Origin: an uncultured Flavihumibacter sp.
GTDB taxonomy: Bacteria; Bacteroidota; Bacteroidia; Chitinophagales; Chitinophagaceae
DNA length: 20,201 nt
Assembly: GCA_946482545.1 (NCBI GenBank)
Contig: CAMLRX010000091.1
Coordinates: 1-20,201, forward strand
Reading direction: 5' to 3'
Shown piece by piece: positions 8,601 through 15,632 of this stretch; positions within the stretch are counted from its first letter, which is position 1; the number at the start of each line of letters is the position of its first letter. The notes below the pieces were generated by a model, which did not search any database, had not been told where the DNA came from, and saw only the letters and a list, made by a program, of their open reading frames with translations. A program made the position numbers and the translations under genes.

Positions 8601-8935
8601 GCGTGGTACTGATGAGCGAAGGCAATTACAGTGACGCATTCATTTTCCCGTATATCTATAAACAGAATGGCATCGGTAAACTGGTAGGTATGCCGGTTCC
8701 GGGTACGGGCACCGCAGTTTGGTGGGAAACCCAGATCGACCCTACCCTGGTATTCGGTATCCCCATGGTAGCTACGATTGGCAAGGAAAACCGTCCTACC
8801 GAAAATCTCCAACTGGAACCAGACATCCGTGTTCCACTTCCTTACGAAGATTTCCTGAATGGAAGGGATCCGCAGATAGAAGCAGCGGTGAAAGAGATGT
8901 TGAAGGAGATCAGTGAGAAGAAGAAAGCGTTTTAA
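5654..8935 (+). CDS. Tricorn-like S41 family peptidase, exported
   Basis: 1093 aa. A Sec signal peptide covers residues 1-20 (MKKLVW, hydrophobic core, then AFAQ), so it acts in the periplasm or is surface-exposed. Beta-propeller repeats of the PD40/TolB kind follow (PSISPDGSTIVFSY, PVWSRDGKQIAFASD, ELSPNGKEIAFVT, QWSPDGRSLVYAA, KFSPDGKEIAYVE), forming two propellers up to about residue 700. A Lys/Glu-rich linker of about 45 residues interrupts the second at about 562-606. The tricorn core domain carries His775 (SHTGGRY). A PDZ domain spans about 793-876. The S41 domain has Ser993-Asp994 (EGNYSDAF) and Glu1050 (RPTENLQLEPD). These match the tricorn catalytic residues His746, Ser965, Asp966 and Glu1023 in order and spacing, so it should be active. 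It probably degrades peptides delivered through the propellers; its substrate is unknown. Confidence 0.92.
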   Translation: MKKLVWSAFTLLACFSAFAQTDPLWMRYPSISPDGSTIVFSYKGDLYKVPASGGDAIPLTLHEAHDYMPVWSRDGKQIAFASDRYGNFDVFVMPATGGEPTRLTYHSANDFPYDFSTDSKQVLFGSARNIPEKNVRFYSPRLFQNLYTVPATGGRSVLITSAGVENAHYNNKGTQVVFQDRKGYEDPWRKHQTSSVSRDIWLMDVKGNTYRKISGYQGENREPVFSNDDQFIYYLSEKDGIQNIYQAPVLNRMAERRLTDFKTHPVRHLSASNNNTLCFTWNGEIYTLKEGSTPQKVAIRITNDGRAGVEKNVSINGNVTQFELSPNGKEIAFVTRGEIFVTSVEGGQTKRITNTPQQERMVQWSPDGRSLVYAAERNDSWDIYKASISRKEEPYFYASTVINEEPLIATKAEEFQPKFSPDGKEIAYVEERNILKVYNIASKQTRTLLPVGRNYSYSDGDWDFNWSPDGKWIVSDDSEGNWFTGNAAIIKADASAGIQHPLKSGFGQGNPKWGMKGKVLTWTSAREGRKSLANQGSREVDIYAGFFDKELFDKFNLSKEDYALLKEKEEKEKTEKEKADKETPATDKKGTSKTAEPKKEEKAWSPDMENFENRVARLTINSSSVSDYVLNEDGSKLYYLASFEKGFDLWVTDTRTHDTKILAKLGGSPSGIEMSKDGKTLFVTNRGSLVKVDESGKVSPIGINGEMVLNQAKEREYILDHAVRQVEKKFYDPKLHGLDWAALHKNYARFLPHISNNYDFQELLSEILGELNASHTGGRYSPQMQNPDATAVLGLLYDESIGGNGLKVTEVIAGGPLDKSSSKVKAGTVIEKIDGESITDGADWAKFLNRKTGKNTLLSLYDPTTKTRWEEIVQPISFGEEAALMYKRWLKMMDDMVRKLSDGKIGYVHVQGMNDGSFRSTFDVVLGKNFDKEALIVDTRFNGGGWLHDDLNTFLSGKQYLSFAPQGNRLKDGEPMGRWSKPSVVLMSEGNYSDAFIFPYIYKQNGIGKLVGMPVPGTGTAVWWETQIDPTLVFGIPMVATIGKENRPTENLQLEPDIRVPLPYEDFLNGRDPQIEAAVKEMLKEISEKKKAF

Positions 8936-8945
8936 TAGCTCCAAT

Positions 8946-8982
8946 AAAAAAATCCCCCGGTAAATTACCGGGGGATTTTTTT
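8946..8982. terminator. Bidirectional Rho-independent terminator
   Basis: A perfect stem of AATCCCCCGGTAA against TTACCGGGGGATT around a single-base loop centre, flanked by an A-run on the left and a T-run on the right. It works on both strands and sits between the convergent S41 protease and trigger factor genes. Confidence 0.92.
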
Positions 8983-9001
8983 ATTATTTAGAGCGGAAGC
9001 A

Positions 9002-10363
9002 TTAGTGCTTATGCTCCTGCACCAGCTTCGTAAAAGCATCGGTGCTGATCTTCTCTTCTTTAGGTTTCACCTGCGTTTCTGCCCATCCGAAAACTTTTTC
9101 GGTCTGGATGCGGTGGAAGCTGTCTTCTACGAATTTGCGGTCCTTCAGCATACGGTTCACGTAATCTTCGATCCAGGGTTGGTCATCACCTGAAGTTGGC
9201 ATGCCCATGTAACCGAAAAGCTGTTGTTTGGCGAAAGCTTTGATGTCTTCCGGACCAACTTCGATCTTGTTGTCTTTCACGATCTGGTCAACGATCAGGG
9301 TCCATTTCAACTGGTTCTTAAACGCGGGGAACTCGGCTTCGGCCTGCTCAGCGGTTTTGGGTTGTTCCTGGTTGAATTGCATCCAGCGTTTCAGGAAGGT
9401 TTCGGGGAAATCGATCTGTGTATCATCCACCAATGCGTGGAAGATCTGGTCATGCAGTTGGTTGCGTGTTTGGGCGGCCCAGTGTTGTTCGATCTCTGAT
9501 TTCACCTGCGCACGGAATTCGTCCGCGGAATTGATCTCGATAGCGGGATACACCTGCTTGAAGAATTCTTCATTCAGTTCGGAACGCTCTACCAGTCCAA
9601 CTTTGGTTACTTCCAGCACGAAATTTTTACCGGCGTCTGCGGCTGTAAGACCGAGGTCGCCCAGTACCCATTCCTGCTCTTTCCCATCAAACGCGTTGGC
9701 GATGGTGGTGGTGAAAGTAGCTCCTGCAGCGATGCCCATCAGTTGGGGGCGGAAAGCTTCGGAGAAATATTTTACCAGGAGGGAATTGTCTTTTGTGATG
9801 CCACCTTCTACAACGTTACCGGCTTCATCAGCTTCTTTAAAAGTAATGTTCAGGACGTTGTCGTCGGAAGTAACCGTTTCAGGATCGGTCATTTTTCCGT
9901 GGCGGAGCTGGAGCCTGCTTACTTCTTCATCGATCATCTCTTCGGTGATGTCCACTTTGTAACCGATGAATTTTCCTTTGGAAAGATCGGTGATGGAGAA
10001 GTTGGGTTTCAGGCCGATCTCGAACGCGAACGCATATTCAGCGGGGTTGTTGAGATCGAGCTGGCGGGCATCGTTCTCGGGCATGGGGAGGGGCTGCGCG
10101 AAGATTTCCAGTTGCTCGGTGGTCATGTAATCGTTCAGTTGTTTTTCAACGGAACGCAATACTTCGTCGGTAAATACCGACTGACCGTGCATTTTGCGGA
10201 TAAGTCCTGCGGGTACCATTCCTTTCCTGAAGCCAGGTATATTAGCTGTTTTGCTGTATGTTTTCAGCGCTTTTTCAAAGGAAGGAAGATAGTCTTCTCC
10301 GGCTACTTTTACTGTGATCTTGTCGTTCAGTAAACCGATATTTTCCCTCGTAACGGTTGCCAT
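9002..10363 (-). CDS. tig: Trigger factor, ribosome-associated chaperone
   Basis: 453 aa cytoplasmic chaperone that binds the ribosome near the peptide exit tunnel and shields nascent chains. The N-terminal ribosome-binding signature GFRKGMVP is at residues 44-51, slightly changed from the textbook GFRxGxxP only at the variable positions. A divergent FKBP-type middle domain (about 160-260) and a long helical C-terminal domain follow. The middle domain is weakly conserved in Bacteroidota, so prolyl isomerase activity is uncertain. The length fits the family. The start follows a recognisable promoter box 51 nt upstream. It ends 20 nt from the bidirectional terminator. Confidence 0.93.
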   Translation of the reverse strand: MATVTRENIGLLNDKITVKVAGEDYLPSFEKALKTYSKTANIPGFRKGMVPAGLIRKMHGQSVFTDEVLRSVEKQLNDYMTTEQLEIFAQPLPMPENDARQLDLNNPAEYAFAFEIGLKPNFSITDLSKGKFIGYKVDITEEMIDEEVSRLQLRHGKMTDPETVTSDDNVLNITFKEADEAGNVVEGGITKDNSLLVKYFSEAFRPQLMGIAAGATFTTTIANAFDGKEQEWVLGDLGLTAADAGKNFVLEVTKVGLVERSELNEEFFKQVYPAIEINSADEFRAQVKSEIEQHWAAQTRNQLHDQIFHALVDDTQIDFPETFLKRWMQFNQEQPKTAEQAEAEFPAFKNQLKWTLIVDQIVKDNKIEVGPEDIKAFAKQQLFGYMGMPTSGDDQPWIEDYVNRMLKDRKFVEDSFHRIQTEKVFGWAETQVKPKEEKISTDAFTKLVQEHKH

Positions 10364-10414
10364 TATCAGTTATTTAAGTGTATAAAATGAATTCTAAACC
10401 CTGTTTGGGGGCTG

Positions 10415-10422
10415 CAAAGGTA
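10415..10422 (-). promoter_or_regulatory. -7 promoter box of tig (TACCTTTG)
   Basis: A perfect TAnnTTTG box on the minus strand. It predicts a 5' leader of about 45 nt before the tig ATG at 10363, unlike the near-leaderless genes elsewhere in the window. It lies downstream of the usp stop, so tig need not depend on read-through. Confidence 0.65.
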
Positions 10423-10488
10423 CAATTTTTTACACTATGGGAACGGGCGAAACGGAAATAGGAGTCCTTTCTTTTAATTGCTTGATAA

Positions 10489-11301
10489 TTAGTGTTTTTG
10501 ATGGATCACCAGCAAGGGAATCGGGGTATTAAAAGCCATTTTCCGGGTTTGACTGGTGTGGAAAAGTCCTTCGAGGAAGGGATGGGGCTGCGCCACCATC
10601 ACCAGCAGGTCGGCAGGTTGTTGTTCCAGGTAATGGAGGATACCGTCTACCACTTTGTTTTCCTGGATTTCGTGGTATTCGTGCGGCACATTGCTCAGCA
10701 CGGCAGACATTCTTATTTTACCAGCGGCTTCTTCGGCACTCAGTTCATCCTGTTTTGAAACATGGAGCACATCGAGTGTACTTTGGAAGTGTTCTGATAG
10801 TTCAAATATCCTGTCGTACACATTTTGAGGCAGCGAGGGATTGAAATCGGTAGCGAAGGCGATTCTTTGTAAGGGGCGGAACGTGCATCCTTCGGGTACT
10901 ACGATCACCGGAACTTTTACCCGTTTTAATGTATTGGTGGTGGTACTGCCGATCAGTTTTTCCAGGCCGTTTTCTCCTTTCATGCCCATCACCACCCAAC
11001 CGATGTTCTTTTCTTCTGTAAGTACATCTACTTCTGCGGAAGGGACACCAATGCGAACGGTCCATTCCACGGGCACCTGGTACAGGTTGTTCAACCGCTG
11101 CGCTTCTTTGGCGGCCATCTTTTCATTTTCTTCCTGCAATGCATCCGCAGTCACCATCACATAAGGGAGGTCGGATACCGGCGTTGGCAACATATACGCG
11201 TGAAACAGCAACAGGCTTTGCTTTGTAGCGGCGGCGAGTTGAGCGGCGTATTCCGCGGCGGCTCTTGCGGCATTGGAAAAATCGGTGGGAACGAGTATCA
11301 T
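10489..11301 (-). CDS. Tandem-domain universal stress protein
   Basis: 270 aa cytoplasmic protein with two UspA domains. Domain 1 (about 1-137) opens with ILVPTDFSN and carries the ATP-binding G-2x-G-9x-G(S/T) motif: GMKG at 106-109, then GST from 118, followed by VKVPVIVVP. Domain 2 (about 145-269) opens with RIAFATDFNP. Its motif is degenerate (AQPHPFLEGLFHTSQT), so it probably does not bind ATP. Tandem Usp proteins with one intact site are common in Bacteroidota. The gene starts 33 bp after the relA/spoT stop on the same strand, so the two are probably one transcript, which fits a shared stress and starvation role. Confidence 0.88.
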   Translation of the reverse strand: MILVPTDFSNAARAAAEYAAQLAAATKQSLLLFHAYMLPTPVSDLPYVMVTADALQEENEKMAAKEAQRLNNLYQVPVEWTVRIGVPSAEVDVLTEEKNIGWVVMGMKGENGLEKLIGSTTTNTLKRVKVPVIVVPEGCTFRPLQRIAFATDFNPSLPQNVYDRIFELSEHFQSTLDVLHVSKQDELSAEEAAGKIRMSAVLSNVPHEYHEIQENKVVDGILHYLEQQPADLLVMVAQPHPFLEGLFHTSQTRKMAFNTPIPLLVIHQKH

Positions 11302-11334
11302 AAAATATAGTTTTGAATGAATAAGCCTTCAACC

Positions 11335-13578
11335 TTATTTCTCTTCCGTATCGTAGCGATCCACCCGTTCTATGCCGGGGAGTTTCAGCAAGCGCTCAAC
11401 CAGTTCTTCCAGTTCCTCTTTGTCGTGCACGTATACTTTGATATTGCCTTCAAACAAGCCTTCCCGCGCTTCAATGGTAATGGCGTTGATGTTGATCCTC
11501 AGTTCGCCGGAAATAAGATTGGTGATGCGGTTCACCACACCCACATCATCCAGCCCTACAATTTTCAGGCCTGTAAGGAAGGAGATTTCTTTGTTCTTGG
11601 CCCATTTGGTTTTCACCACGCGGTGTCCGTAATTGGCCATAAGTTTGGCGGCGTTCGGACAATTGGTTCTGTGGATGGTGAGGCCCTTTCCTGTGGTTAC
11701 GAAGCCGAACACATCATCGCCGGGAATGGGCTTACAGCAGTTGGCCAGGTTGTACACGATGCGGTCGCTGCTTTCCCCGAAAATGATCAGTTCTGTATCC
11801 TTCCGGTTGATGTTGGATGCTTGTTCATTGTATTCCGGTTTGTGTTCGATCACCGGTTTTGGAGGCTTGGGTGGTTCCAGTTTGTCGCCCAGTACCTGGA
11901 ACTCTTTCAGTTCTTTCAGGTCGATGGATTTGATGGAAACCTGGTAGAAGAAGTCCAGTGTGGATGCCTGTTTGTAGAAAGCCGTAAGCACGTCAATATT
12001 GTATTGGTTGTAGGCGGCGCCCATGCCTTCCAGCTTTCGTTGCACCGTATATTTTCCTTCTTCGGCGATCTTTCTTTTTTCTTCCTTCAGCGCGTCTTTG
12101 ATCTTGGTTTTCGCCTTTGCCGTTACCACAATATTCAGCCAGTCTTCGTTAGGACGTTGCTTATTCGAAGTAATGATCTCCACCTGGTCGCCGCTGCGCA
12201 GTTTATGGCTTAGGGGCACCAGTTTGTGGTTCACCTTTGCGCCGATACATTTGGAGCCGATGGCGCTGTGGATAGAGAAAGCGAAATCGAGTGAGGTGGA
12301 GCCGATGGGCAACATTTTCACATCGCCTTTCGGGGTATATACATATATCTCTTCCGCGAGGAAACTCGTTTTGAAATCCTGGAGAAAATCGACTGTATCG
12401 GCTTCCTGGTTGGCGAGCACTTCGCGGATCTGGTGGAACCATTTGTCGAAGCGGGATTCGTCGTTGGTCCCTTCTTTGTATTTCCAGTGGGCGGCGAGTC
12501 CTTTTTCGGCGATCTCGTTCATGCGGTGGGTACGTATCTGCACTTCCACCCATTTGCCCTGCGGTCCCATCACGGTGGTATGCAGCGCTTCATACCCGTT
12601 CGACTTCGGGTTGCTGAGCCAGTCGCGCAAACGTTCCGGGCTGGGCGTGTACTGATCGGTGATGAGCGAATACACTTTCCAGCATTCTTCCTTTTCTTTT
12701 TCGGGGGAAGAGTTGAGGATCACGCGGATGGCGAAGAGGTCGTACACTTCTTCGAAGGCCACGCCTTTTTTCTTCATTTTGTTCCAGATGGAATGGATGC
12801 TTTTGGGACGGCCATGGATTTCGAAATGAAATCCTGTTTTCTCCAACTGGTCGCGGAGCGGGCGGATGAATTCGTTGATGTACCGGGTTCTTTCGCGTTT
12901 TGTTTCCGCCAGTTTCCGGGCGATTTCGCGGTAGGTATCGGGTTCCAGGTACTTCATGGAAAGATCTTCCAGTTCGGTCTTGATATTGTACAGGCCCATA
13001 CGGTGGGCGAGGGGCGCGTACACCCAAACCGTTTCGGAAGCGATCTTCAACTGTTTTTCCCGCTTCATGCTGTCAAGGGTGCGCATGTTGTGGAGGCGGT
13101 CGCTCAGTTTGATGAGGATCACACGCGGGTCGTCGGTAAGTGTGAGCAGTATCTTTTTGAAATTCTCCGCCTGTTGCGAAGAATTGGCGTCGATGACGTT
13201 GGATATTTTGGTGAGTCCATCCACAATACGGGCGATTTCGGGCCCGAATTCCCTTTCGATGTCTTCCAGGGTGATATCGGTATCTTCCACTGTATCATGG
13301 AGGAGGGCGCAAATGGAAGAACGTACACCCAAACCGATCTCGTCCACACATATATGTGAAACCGCGATGGGATGCAGAATATACGGCTCCCCGCTTTTCC
13401 GCCGCATCGATTTGTGTGCCTCAACGGCCATTTCAAAAGCGGTCCGGATCAGTTCTTTATCGCCTTTTTTCAGTTTTGTTTTCAGGGCCCTCAACAATGA
13501 CCGGTATTCCCGGAGAATCAGCTTTTTTTCTTCTTCCTCGTTCAGATTGTACTTAGGTTGCGCAACTACGGTATCCAT
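11335..13578 (-). CDS. Bifunctional (p)ppGpp synthetase/hydrolase, RelA/SpoT family
   Basis: 747 aa cytoplasmic stringent-response enzyme that makes and degrades (p)ppGpp. The hydrolase HD domain is intact: HPIAV near 69 and LLHDTVEDT with His94-Asp95. The synthetase domain shows GRPKSIHSIWNKM, EEVYDLFAIRV, SNGYEALHTTV and VEVQIRTHRMNEIAEKGLAAHWKYK (in pieces, about 255-370). A TGS domain follows (EEIYVYTPKGDVKMLPIGST). A zinc-finger-like segment is next (ANCCKPIPGDDVFGF, HRTNCPNAAKL), then a C-terminal ACT domain from about 670. Both catalytic centres look intact, so Rel/SpoT-like bifunctionality is expected. A promoter box lies 4 nt before the ATG. Usp follows downstream. Confidence 0.93.
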   Translation of the reverse strand: MDTVVAQPKYNLNEEEEKKLILREYRSLLRALKTKLKKGDKELIRTAFEMAVEAHKSMRRKSGEPYILHPIAVSHICVDEIGLGVRSSICALLHDTVEDTDITLEDIEREFGPEIARIVDGLTKISNVIDANSSQQAENFKKILLTLTDDPRVILIKLSDRLHNMRTLDSMKREKQLKIASETVWVYAPLAHRMGLYNIKTELEDLSMKYLEPDTYREIARKLAETKRERTRYINEFIRPLRDQLEKTGFHFEIHGRPKSIHSIWNKMKKKGVAFEEVYDLFAIRVILNSSPEKEKEECWKVYSLITDQYTPSPERLRDWLSNPKSNGYEALHTTVMGPQGKWVEVQIRTHRMNEIAEKGLAAHWKYKEGTNDESRFDKWFHQIREVLANQEADTVDFLQDFKTSFLAEEIYVYTPKGDVKMLPIGSTSLDFAFSIHSAIGSKCIGAKVNHKLVPLSHKLRSGDQVEIITSNKQRPNEDWLNIVVTAKAKTKIKDALKEEKRKIAEEGKYTVQRKLEGMGAAYNQYNIDVLTAFYKQASTLDFFYQVSIKSIDLKELKEFQVLGDKLEPPKPPKPVIEHKPEYNEQASNINRKDTELIIFGESSDRIVYNLANCCKPIPGDDVFGFVTTGKGLTIHRTNCPNAAKLMANYGHRVVKTKWAKNKEISFLTGLKIVGLDDVGVVNRITNLISGELRININAITIEAREGLFEGNIKVYVHDKEELEELVERLLKLPGIERVDRYDTEEK

Positions 13579-13582
13579 GCTT

Positions 13583-13590
13583 CAAATTTA
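13583..13590 (-). promoter_or_regulatory. -7 promoter box of the relA/spoT gene (TAAATTTG)
   Basis: A perfect TAnnTTTG box, 4 nt (AAGC) before ATG 13578, predicting a leaderless or near-leaderless mRNA. It diverges from the probable tRNA-Leu promoter 30 bp away. Confidence 0.6.
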
Positions 13591-13619
13591 CAGTATTCAA
13601 AAGTTAAGGAAAAAAGTTG

Positions 13620-13627
13620 TAATATTG
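13620..13627 (+). promoter_or_regulatory. Probable -7 box of tRNA-Leu (TAATATTG)
   Basis: One mismatch to TAnnTTTG, 16 nt upstream of the first tRNA base. Initiation would fall about 10 nt before the mature 5' end, leaving a short leader for RNase P. Confidence 0.45.
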
Positions 13628-13643
13628 CGCCCAGCTTTCGAAT

Positions 13644-13725
13644 GCGGATGTGGCGAAACTGGCAGACGCACTAGACTTAGGATCTAGCGGGGTGACCCAT
13701 GTAGGTTCGATTCCTATCATCCGCA
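13644..13725 (+). tRNA. tRNA-Leu (anticodon UAG)
   Basis: 82 nt type II tRNA. The acceptor stem is GCGGATG with CATCCGC plus discriminator A. The D-arm is GCGAAACTGGCAGACGC. The anticodon stem CTAGA/TCTAG encloses loop CTTAGGA, which contains anticodon TAG and decodes CUA. A long variable arm (CGGGGTGACCCATG) marks the leucine class. The T-arm is TAGG-TTCGATT-CCTA. CCA is not encoded. The serine recombinase ORF on the other strand ends inside this gene, at 13677, and the tRNA 3' half is the probable attachment site of the downstream element. Confidence 0.96.
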
Positions 13726-13760
13726 CTTAGTGGGACTTTCGGGTCCCACTTCTTTTTTTC
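13677..13760. other. Probable left attachment region (att) of the mobile element
   Basis: The recombinase frame crosses from element-like sequence (DEKKKW) through the tRNA terminator and 49 nt into tRNA-Leu. The chromosome-element junction must therefore lie in or near this stretch. The exact crossover cannot be read here, because the other junction is outside the window and serine recombinases use very short core identities. I see no second copy of the tRNA 3' end within the window. Confidence 0.5.
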
Positions 13761-15239
13761 ATCAATTTCCAACAGCCCTTTCTCTTGCAAAATCAAGGCA
13801 TTGTGCGCAAATTCACCAATCACCCGGGTGGTTCGATAAAGGCCGTTCTGATAGTACAGGTTGCTATCGAACACCATGCGTAATAACTCATGTTTTTGAA
13901 CGGTAGTCGCTTTGTGATATACCTGTTTGAGGTTTGTGAGCTTATCCAGGTTTTCAAACAGGACTACAAACAGTTCTTTCTGATCTTTACTCAGGCGTTC
14001 AATCTGAGCCTTTAGATTGAATTTACGCTGACTAACATCAGTATGCCAGCGCTGATAGGTTTCCTGAGAAATCTGGTTGGTGATCCATTTTTCCTCCACG
14101 GAAATCATTTTAGACTCCTCCAGCGACAGTTCCCGCCTTTTTTCCTGCAATGCCAATTTGTTCTTTTTTACTCTATCAGCAAAGATCAGCTCACTTTCTG
14201 CCCGGATTTCCGCTACCCTTTCAGCGCTTAAACTCATGACATCGAGAATCTCATCCAACTGGTCATGGGCTTTTTTTGCGCTCAGGTTCAAATGGCGGCT
14301 CTTATTGCATTTGTAGTAATAGTAATAAGCGCCGCTTCTGCTCTTAGAAGGAGCGGCCGTCAGGTTTTGACCGCAGTAACATTTTAGCAAACCTCTTAAA
14401 GGAACTTCGTCAACCATAACAACTTTTGTTTTTTCGGGCGCCTGTAGTTTCCGCTGCACGGCATCCCAGGTGATAGCATCGATAATTGCTTCATGATTTG
14501 CAGGAAATACACCTCCGGGAAGTTCTCTGAAAGGTTTAACGTATTGCATTCCGGCGTACACCGGATTTTGTAATAGATGCTTCATGATGGAATTGCCTGT
14601 TCGCGTATATCCCATCTTTTTAGCTTCCTTCTTAATCAGATAAAATGGTGTATTCTGTAAAAAAGCGTCGTAGATATAACGGACAATGGTAGCCTGGTAA
14701 TCATCGATAACAAGATGTTTACTTTTACCAGTACCTTCTTTTTTATATCCATATGGCGGATGGCCATAGATGTATCTTCCTTCTTTCGCTTTGGCTGTAT
14801 AAATTCCTCCGTTAACCTTGTGTGTCCGGTTGATGTTGTCTTCTTCAGCAAGCAGTAGCTGAAGGCCGGCACGGAAAAAGCTGCCCGGTGTGTGGTAGTC
14901 GAAAGTAATACCTTCTGTAACGCTTACTATTTGAACGTGGTATTTCAATTGAAGCTTTTTAACCAAGCTCATCGCTTCACCTGCATCCCGGCTAAACCTG
15001 TCCATTTGATCCACTACGAGAAAGTCCACGGAATTATGGTGGCGGGAAAGGAAATCCTGGAGTTCAATAAAATCTGGCCGATCAAATGTCTTTGCGCTGT
15101 AGCCCTCATCAATAAAAGTGTCGATTACTTTTACGTCGTTTCTTTCTGCCCACTGACCAGTGTAAAGGTCCTGCTTTTCGATAGAGCTATTGCTCTGACC
15201 GTCGCTGCTGAATCTCAGGTATCGAATTGCTTTTTTCAT
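13677..15239 (-). CDS. Large serine recombinase (site-specific integrase)
   Basis: 520 aa from ATG 15239; a longer reading from TTG 15263 is less likely because the resolvase fold begins at once at MKKAIRYLRFSS. The catalytic domain shows YLRFSS with Arg9 and nucleophile Ser11, SIEKQDLY, and VVDQMDRFSRD with Arg81 and Arg84. The recombinase domain (PPYGYKKEG, then IVRYIYDAF) spans about 150-250. A zinc-ribbon-like segment follows near 290-325 (KCYCGQNL, YYYKCNK). The fourth ligand, usually Cys, is not obvious; a His is nearby. A coiled-coil region and tail complete it. The last 16 codons are antisense tRNA-Leu and the codons before them are its terminator, so the C-terminus depends on the integration junction. 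Its N-terminus overlaps an upstream small ORF by 53 nt. Confidence 0.9.
   Translation of the reverse strand: MKKAIRYLRFSSDGQSNSSIEKQDLYTGQWAERNDVKVIDTFIDEGYSAKTFDRPDFIELQDFLSRHHNSVDFLVVDQMDRFSRDAGEAMSLVKKLQLKYHVQIVSVTEGITFDYHTPGSFFRAGLQLLLAEEDNINRTHKVNGGIYTAKAKEGRYIYGHPPYGYKKEGTGKSKHLVIDDYQATIVRYIYDAFLQNTPFYLIKKEAKKMGYTRTGNSIMKHLLQNPVYAGMQYVKPFRELPGGVFPANHEAIIDAITWDAVQRKLQAPEKTKVVMVDEVPLRGLLKCYCGQNLTAAPSKSRSGAYYYYYKCNKSRHLNLSAKKAHDQLDEILDVMSLSAERVAEIRAESELIFADRVKKNKLALQEKRRELSLEESKMISVEEKWITNQISQETYQRWHTDVSQRKFNLKAQIERLSKDQKELFVVLFENLDKLTNLKQVYHKATTVQKHELLRMVFDSNLYYQNGLYRTTRVIGEFAHNALILQEKGLLEIDEKKKWDPKVPLSADDRNRTYMGHPARS
13729..13759 (+). terminator. Rho-independent terminator of tRNA-Leu
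   Basis: Stem AGTGGGAC (13729-13736) with GTCCCACT (13743-13750), a 6 nt loop, then TTCTTTTTTT. It is placed 3 nt after the tRNA. On the minus strand the same bases encode part of the recombinase C-terminal tail (WDPKVPLS). Confidence 0.85.
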
Positions 15240-15375
15240 ATACTTCAGTAAAGGTCGCGTCAACGATTATTTGGGCAATCAGGCGAACCAATCCTTTTGC
15301 TTTCAGTTGTTCAATTTTTTCCGCCTGAATTGCCAGGTATTTACTATTCGTTTCTACAGGTTCGTCATTTCCCAT
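15187..15375 (-). CDS. Small protein overlapping the recombinase start
   Basis: 62 aa, not recognised. It is charged and predicted helical (MGNDEPVETNSKYLAIQAEK, then EQLKAKGLVRLIAQIIVDATF). A GTG at 15381 is in frame. However, a GGAGG at 15382-15386 touches that GTG and is 6 nt from ATG 15375, so ATG is the better start. Its end overlaps the recombinase by 53 nt in another frame, which suggests translational coupling. A role as a recombinase accessory or directionality factor is a guess from position only. Confidence 0.6.
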   Translation of the reverse strand: MGNDEPVETNSKYLAIQAEKIEQLKAKGLVRLIAQIIVDATFTEVYEKSNSIPEIQQRRSEQ

Positions 15376-15381
15376 TTTCAC

Positions 15382-15386
15382 CCTCC
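15382..15386 (-). promoter_or_regulatory. Shine-Dalgarno GGAGG deciding the small-ORF start
   Basis: On the minus strand this reads AAAGGAGGGTGAAA then ATG. GGAGG is 6 nt from ATG 15375. Strong Shine-Dalgarno sequences are uncommon in Bacteroidota, so this is a mark of the element rather than of the host. Confidence 0.6.
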
Positions 15387-15573
15387 TTTATTTTTGATTT
15401 AATTAAATATAGAGGAGGCATGAAGCTGAAGGGGTAAGTTCTTCCTACATGGGGTATTTGTCTTCCCGGTGTTTACGATGAACATCAGATTTCAAAAGAA
15501 CCCTGTATTGCCAAAACAGCATTTACACGTTCAGCTAAGGTAAATAAAAGTCCATGTATTTATGGATTCTTTT

Positions 15574-15593
15574 AAATAATAATCCTATTATTT
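15574..15593. promoter_or_regulatory. Candidate operator dyad AAATAATA-ATCC-TATTATTT
   Basis: A perfect 8 bp inverted repeat with a 4 bp spacer, 40 bp upstream of the Xre regulator ATG. Size and position fit the operator of a dimeric helix-turn-helix repressor. AT-rich dyads also arise by chance in DNA of this composition. Confidence 0.4.
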
Positions 15594-15632
15594 AGGTATT
15601 TATATTTTTAAGGATATTAGGTTAATTTGTTC

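Larger units (their letters stand above)
15376..15632. promoter_or_regulatory. Divergent regulatory region between the recombinase operon and the Xre regulator
   Basis: About 250 bp, strongly AT-rich. It contains a 12 bp palindrome ATTTAATTAAAT at 15397-15408, overlapping a TATATTTA (-7-like, minus strand) at 15404-15411. It also contains CCAT-6-ATGG at 15552-15565 and an 8+8 bp dyad at 15574-15593. On the regulator side, TTAATTTG (one mismatch to TAnnTTTG) at 15622-15629 sits 3 nt before ATG 15633. The arrangement fits an Xre protein binding between two divergent promoters. Confidence 0.45.

Noticed and set aside
9228..9962. 244-codon plus-strand frame opposite trigger factor
   Set aside because: Ser-rich antisense shadow; no homology recognised.
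11317..12213. 298-codon plus-strand open frame opposite relA/spoT
   Set aside because: Antisense shadow of the TGS to ACT region; no motif or ribosome-binding signal.
12433..13359. 308-codon plus-strand open frame opposite relA/spoT
   Set aside because: Antisense shadow rich in His/Phe/Gly from reversed codons, with no motif. Its length shows that long antisense frames occur here by codon bias alone, so length by itself was not used as evidence for the nested ORF.
13677..13725. The DRNRTYMGHPARS tail as a genuine recombinase domain
   Set aside because: These residues are simply antisense tRNA-Leu, a well-known source of false C-termini; kept only as evidence for the integration site.
15240..15263. 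TTG start extending the recombinase by 8 residues
   Set aside because: The family fold begins directly at MKKAIRYLRFS; the extra residues add nothing conserved.
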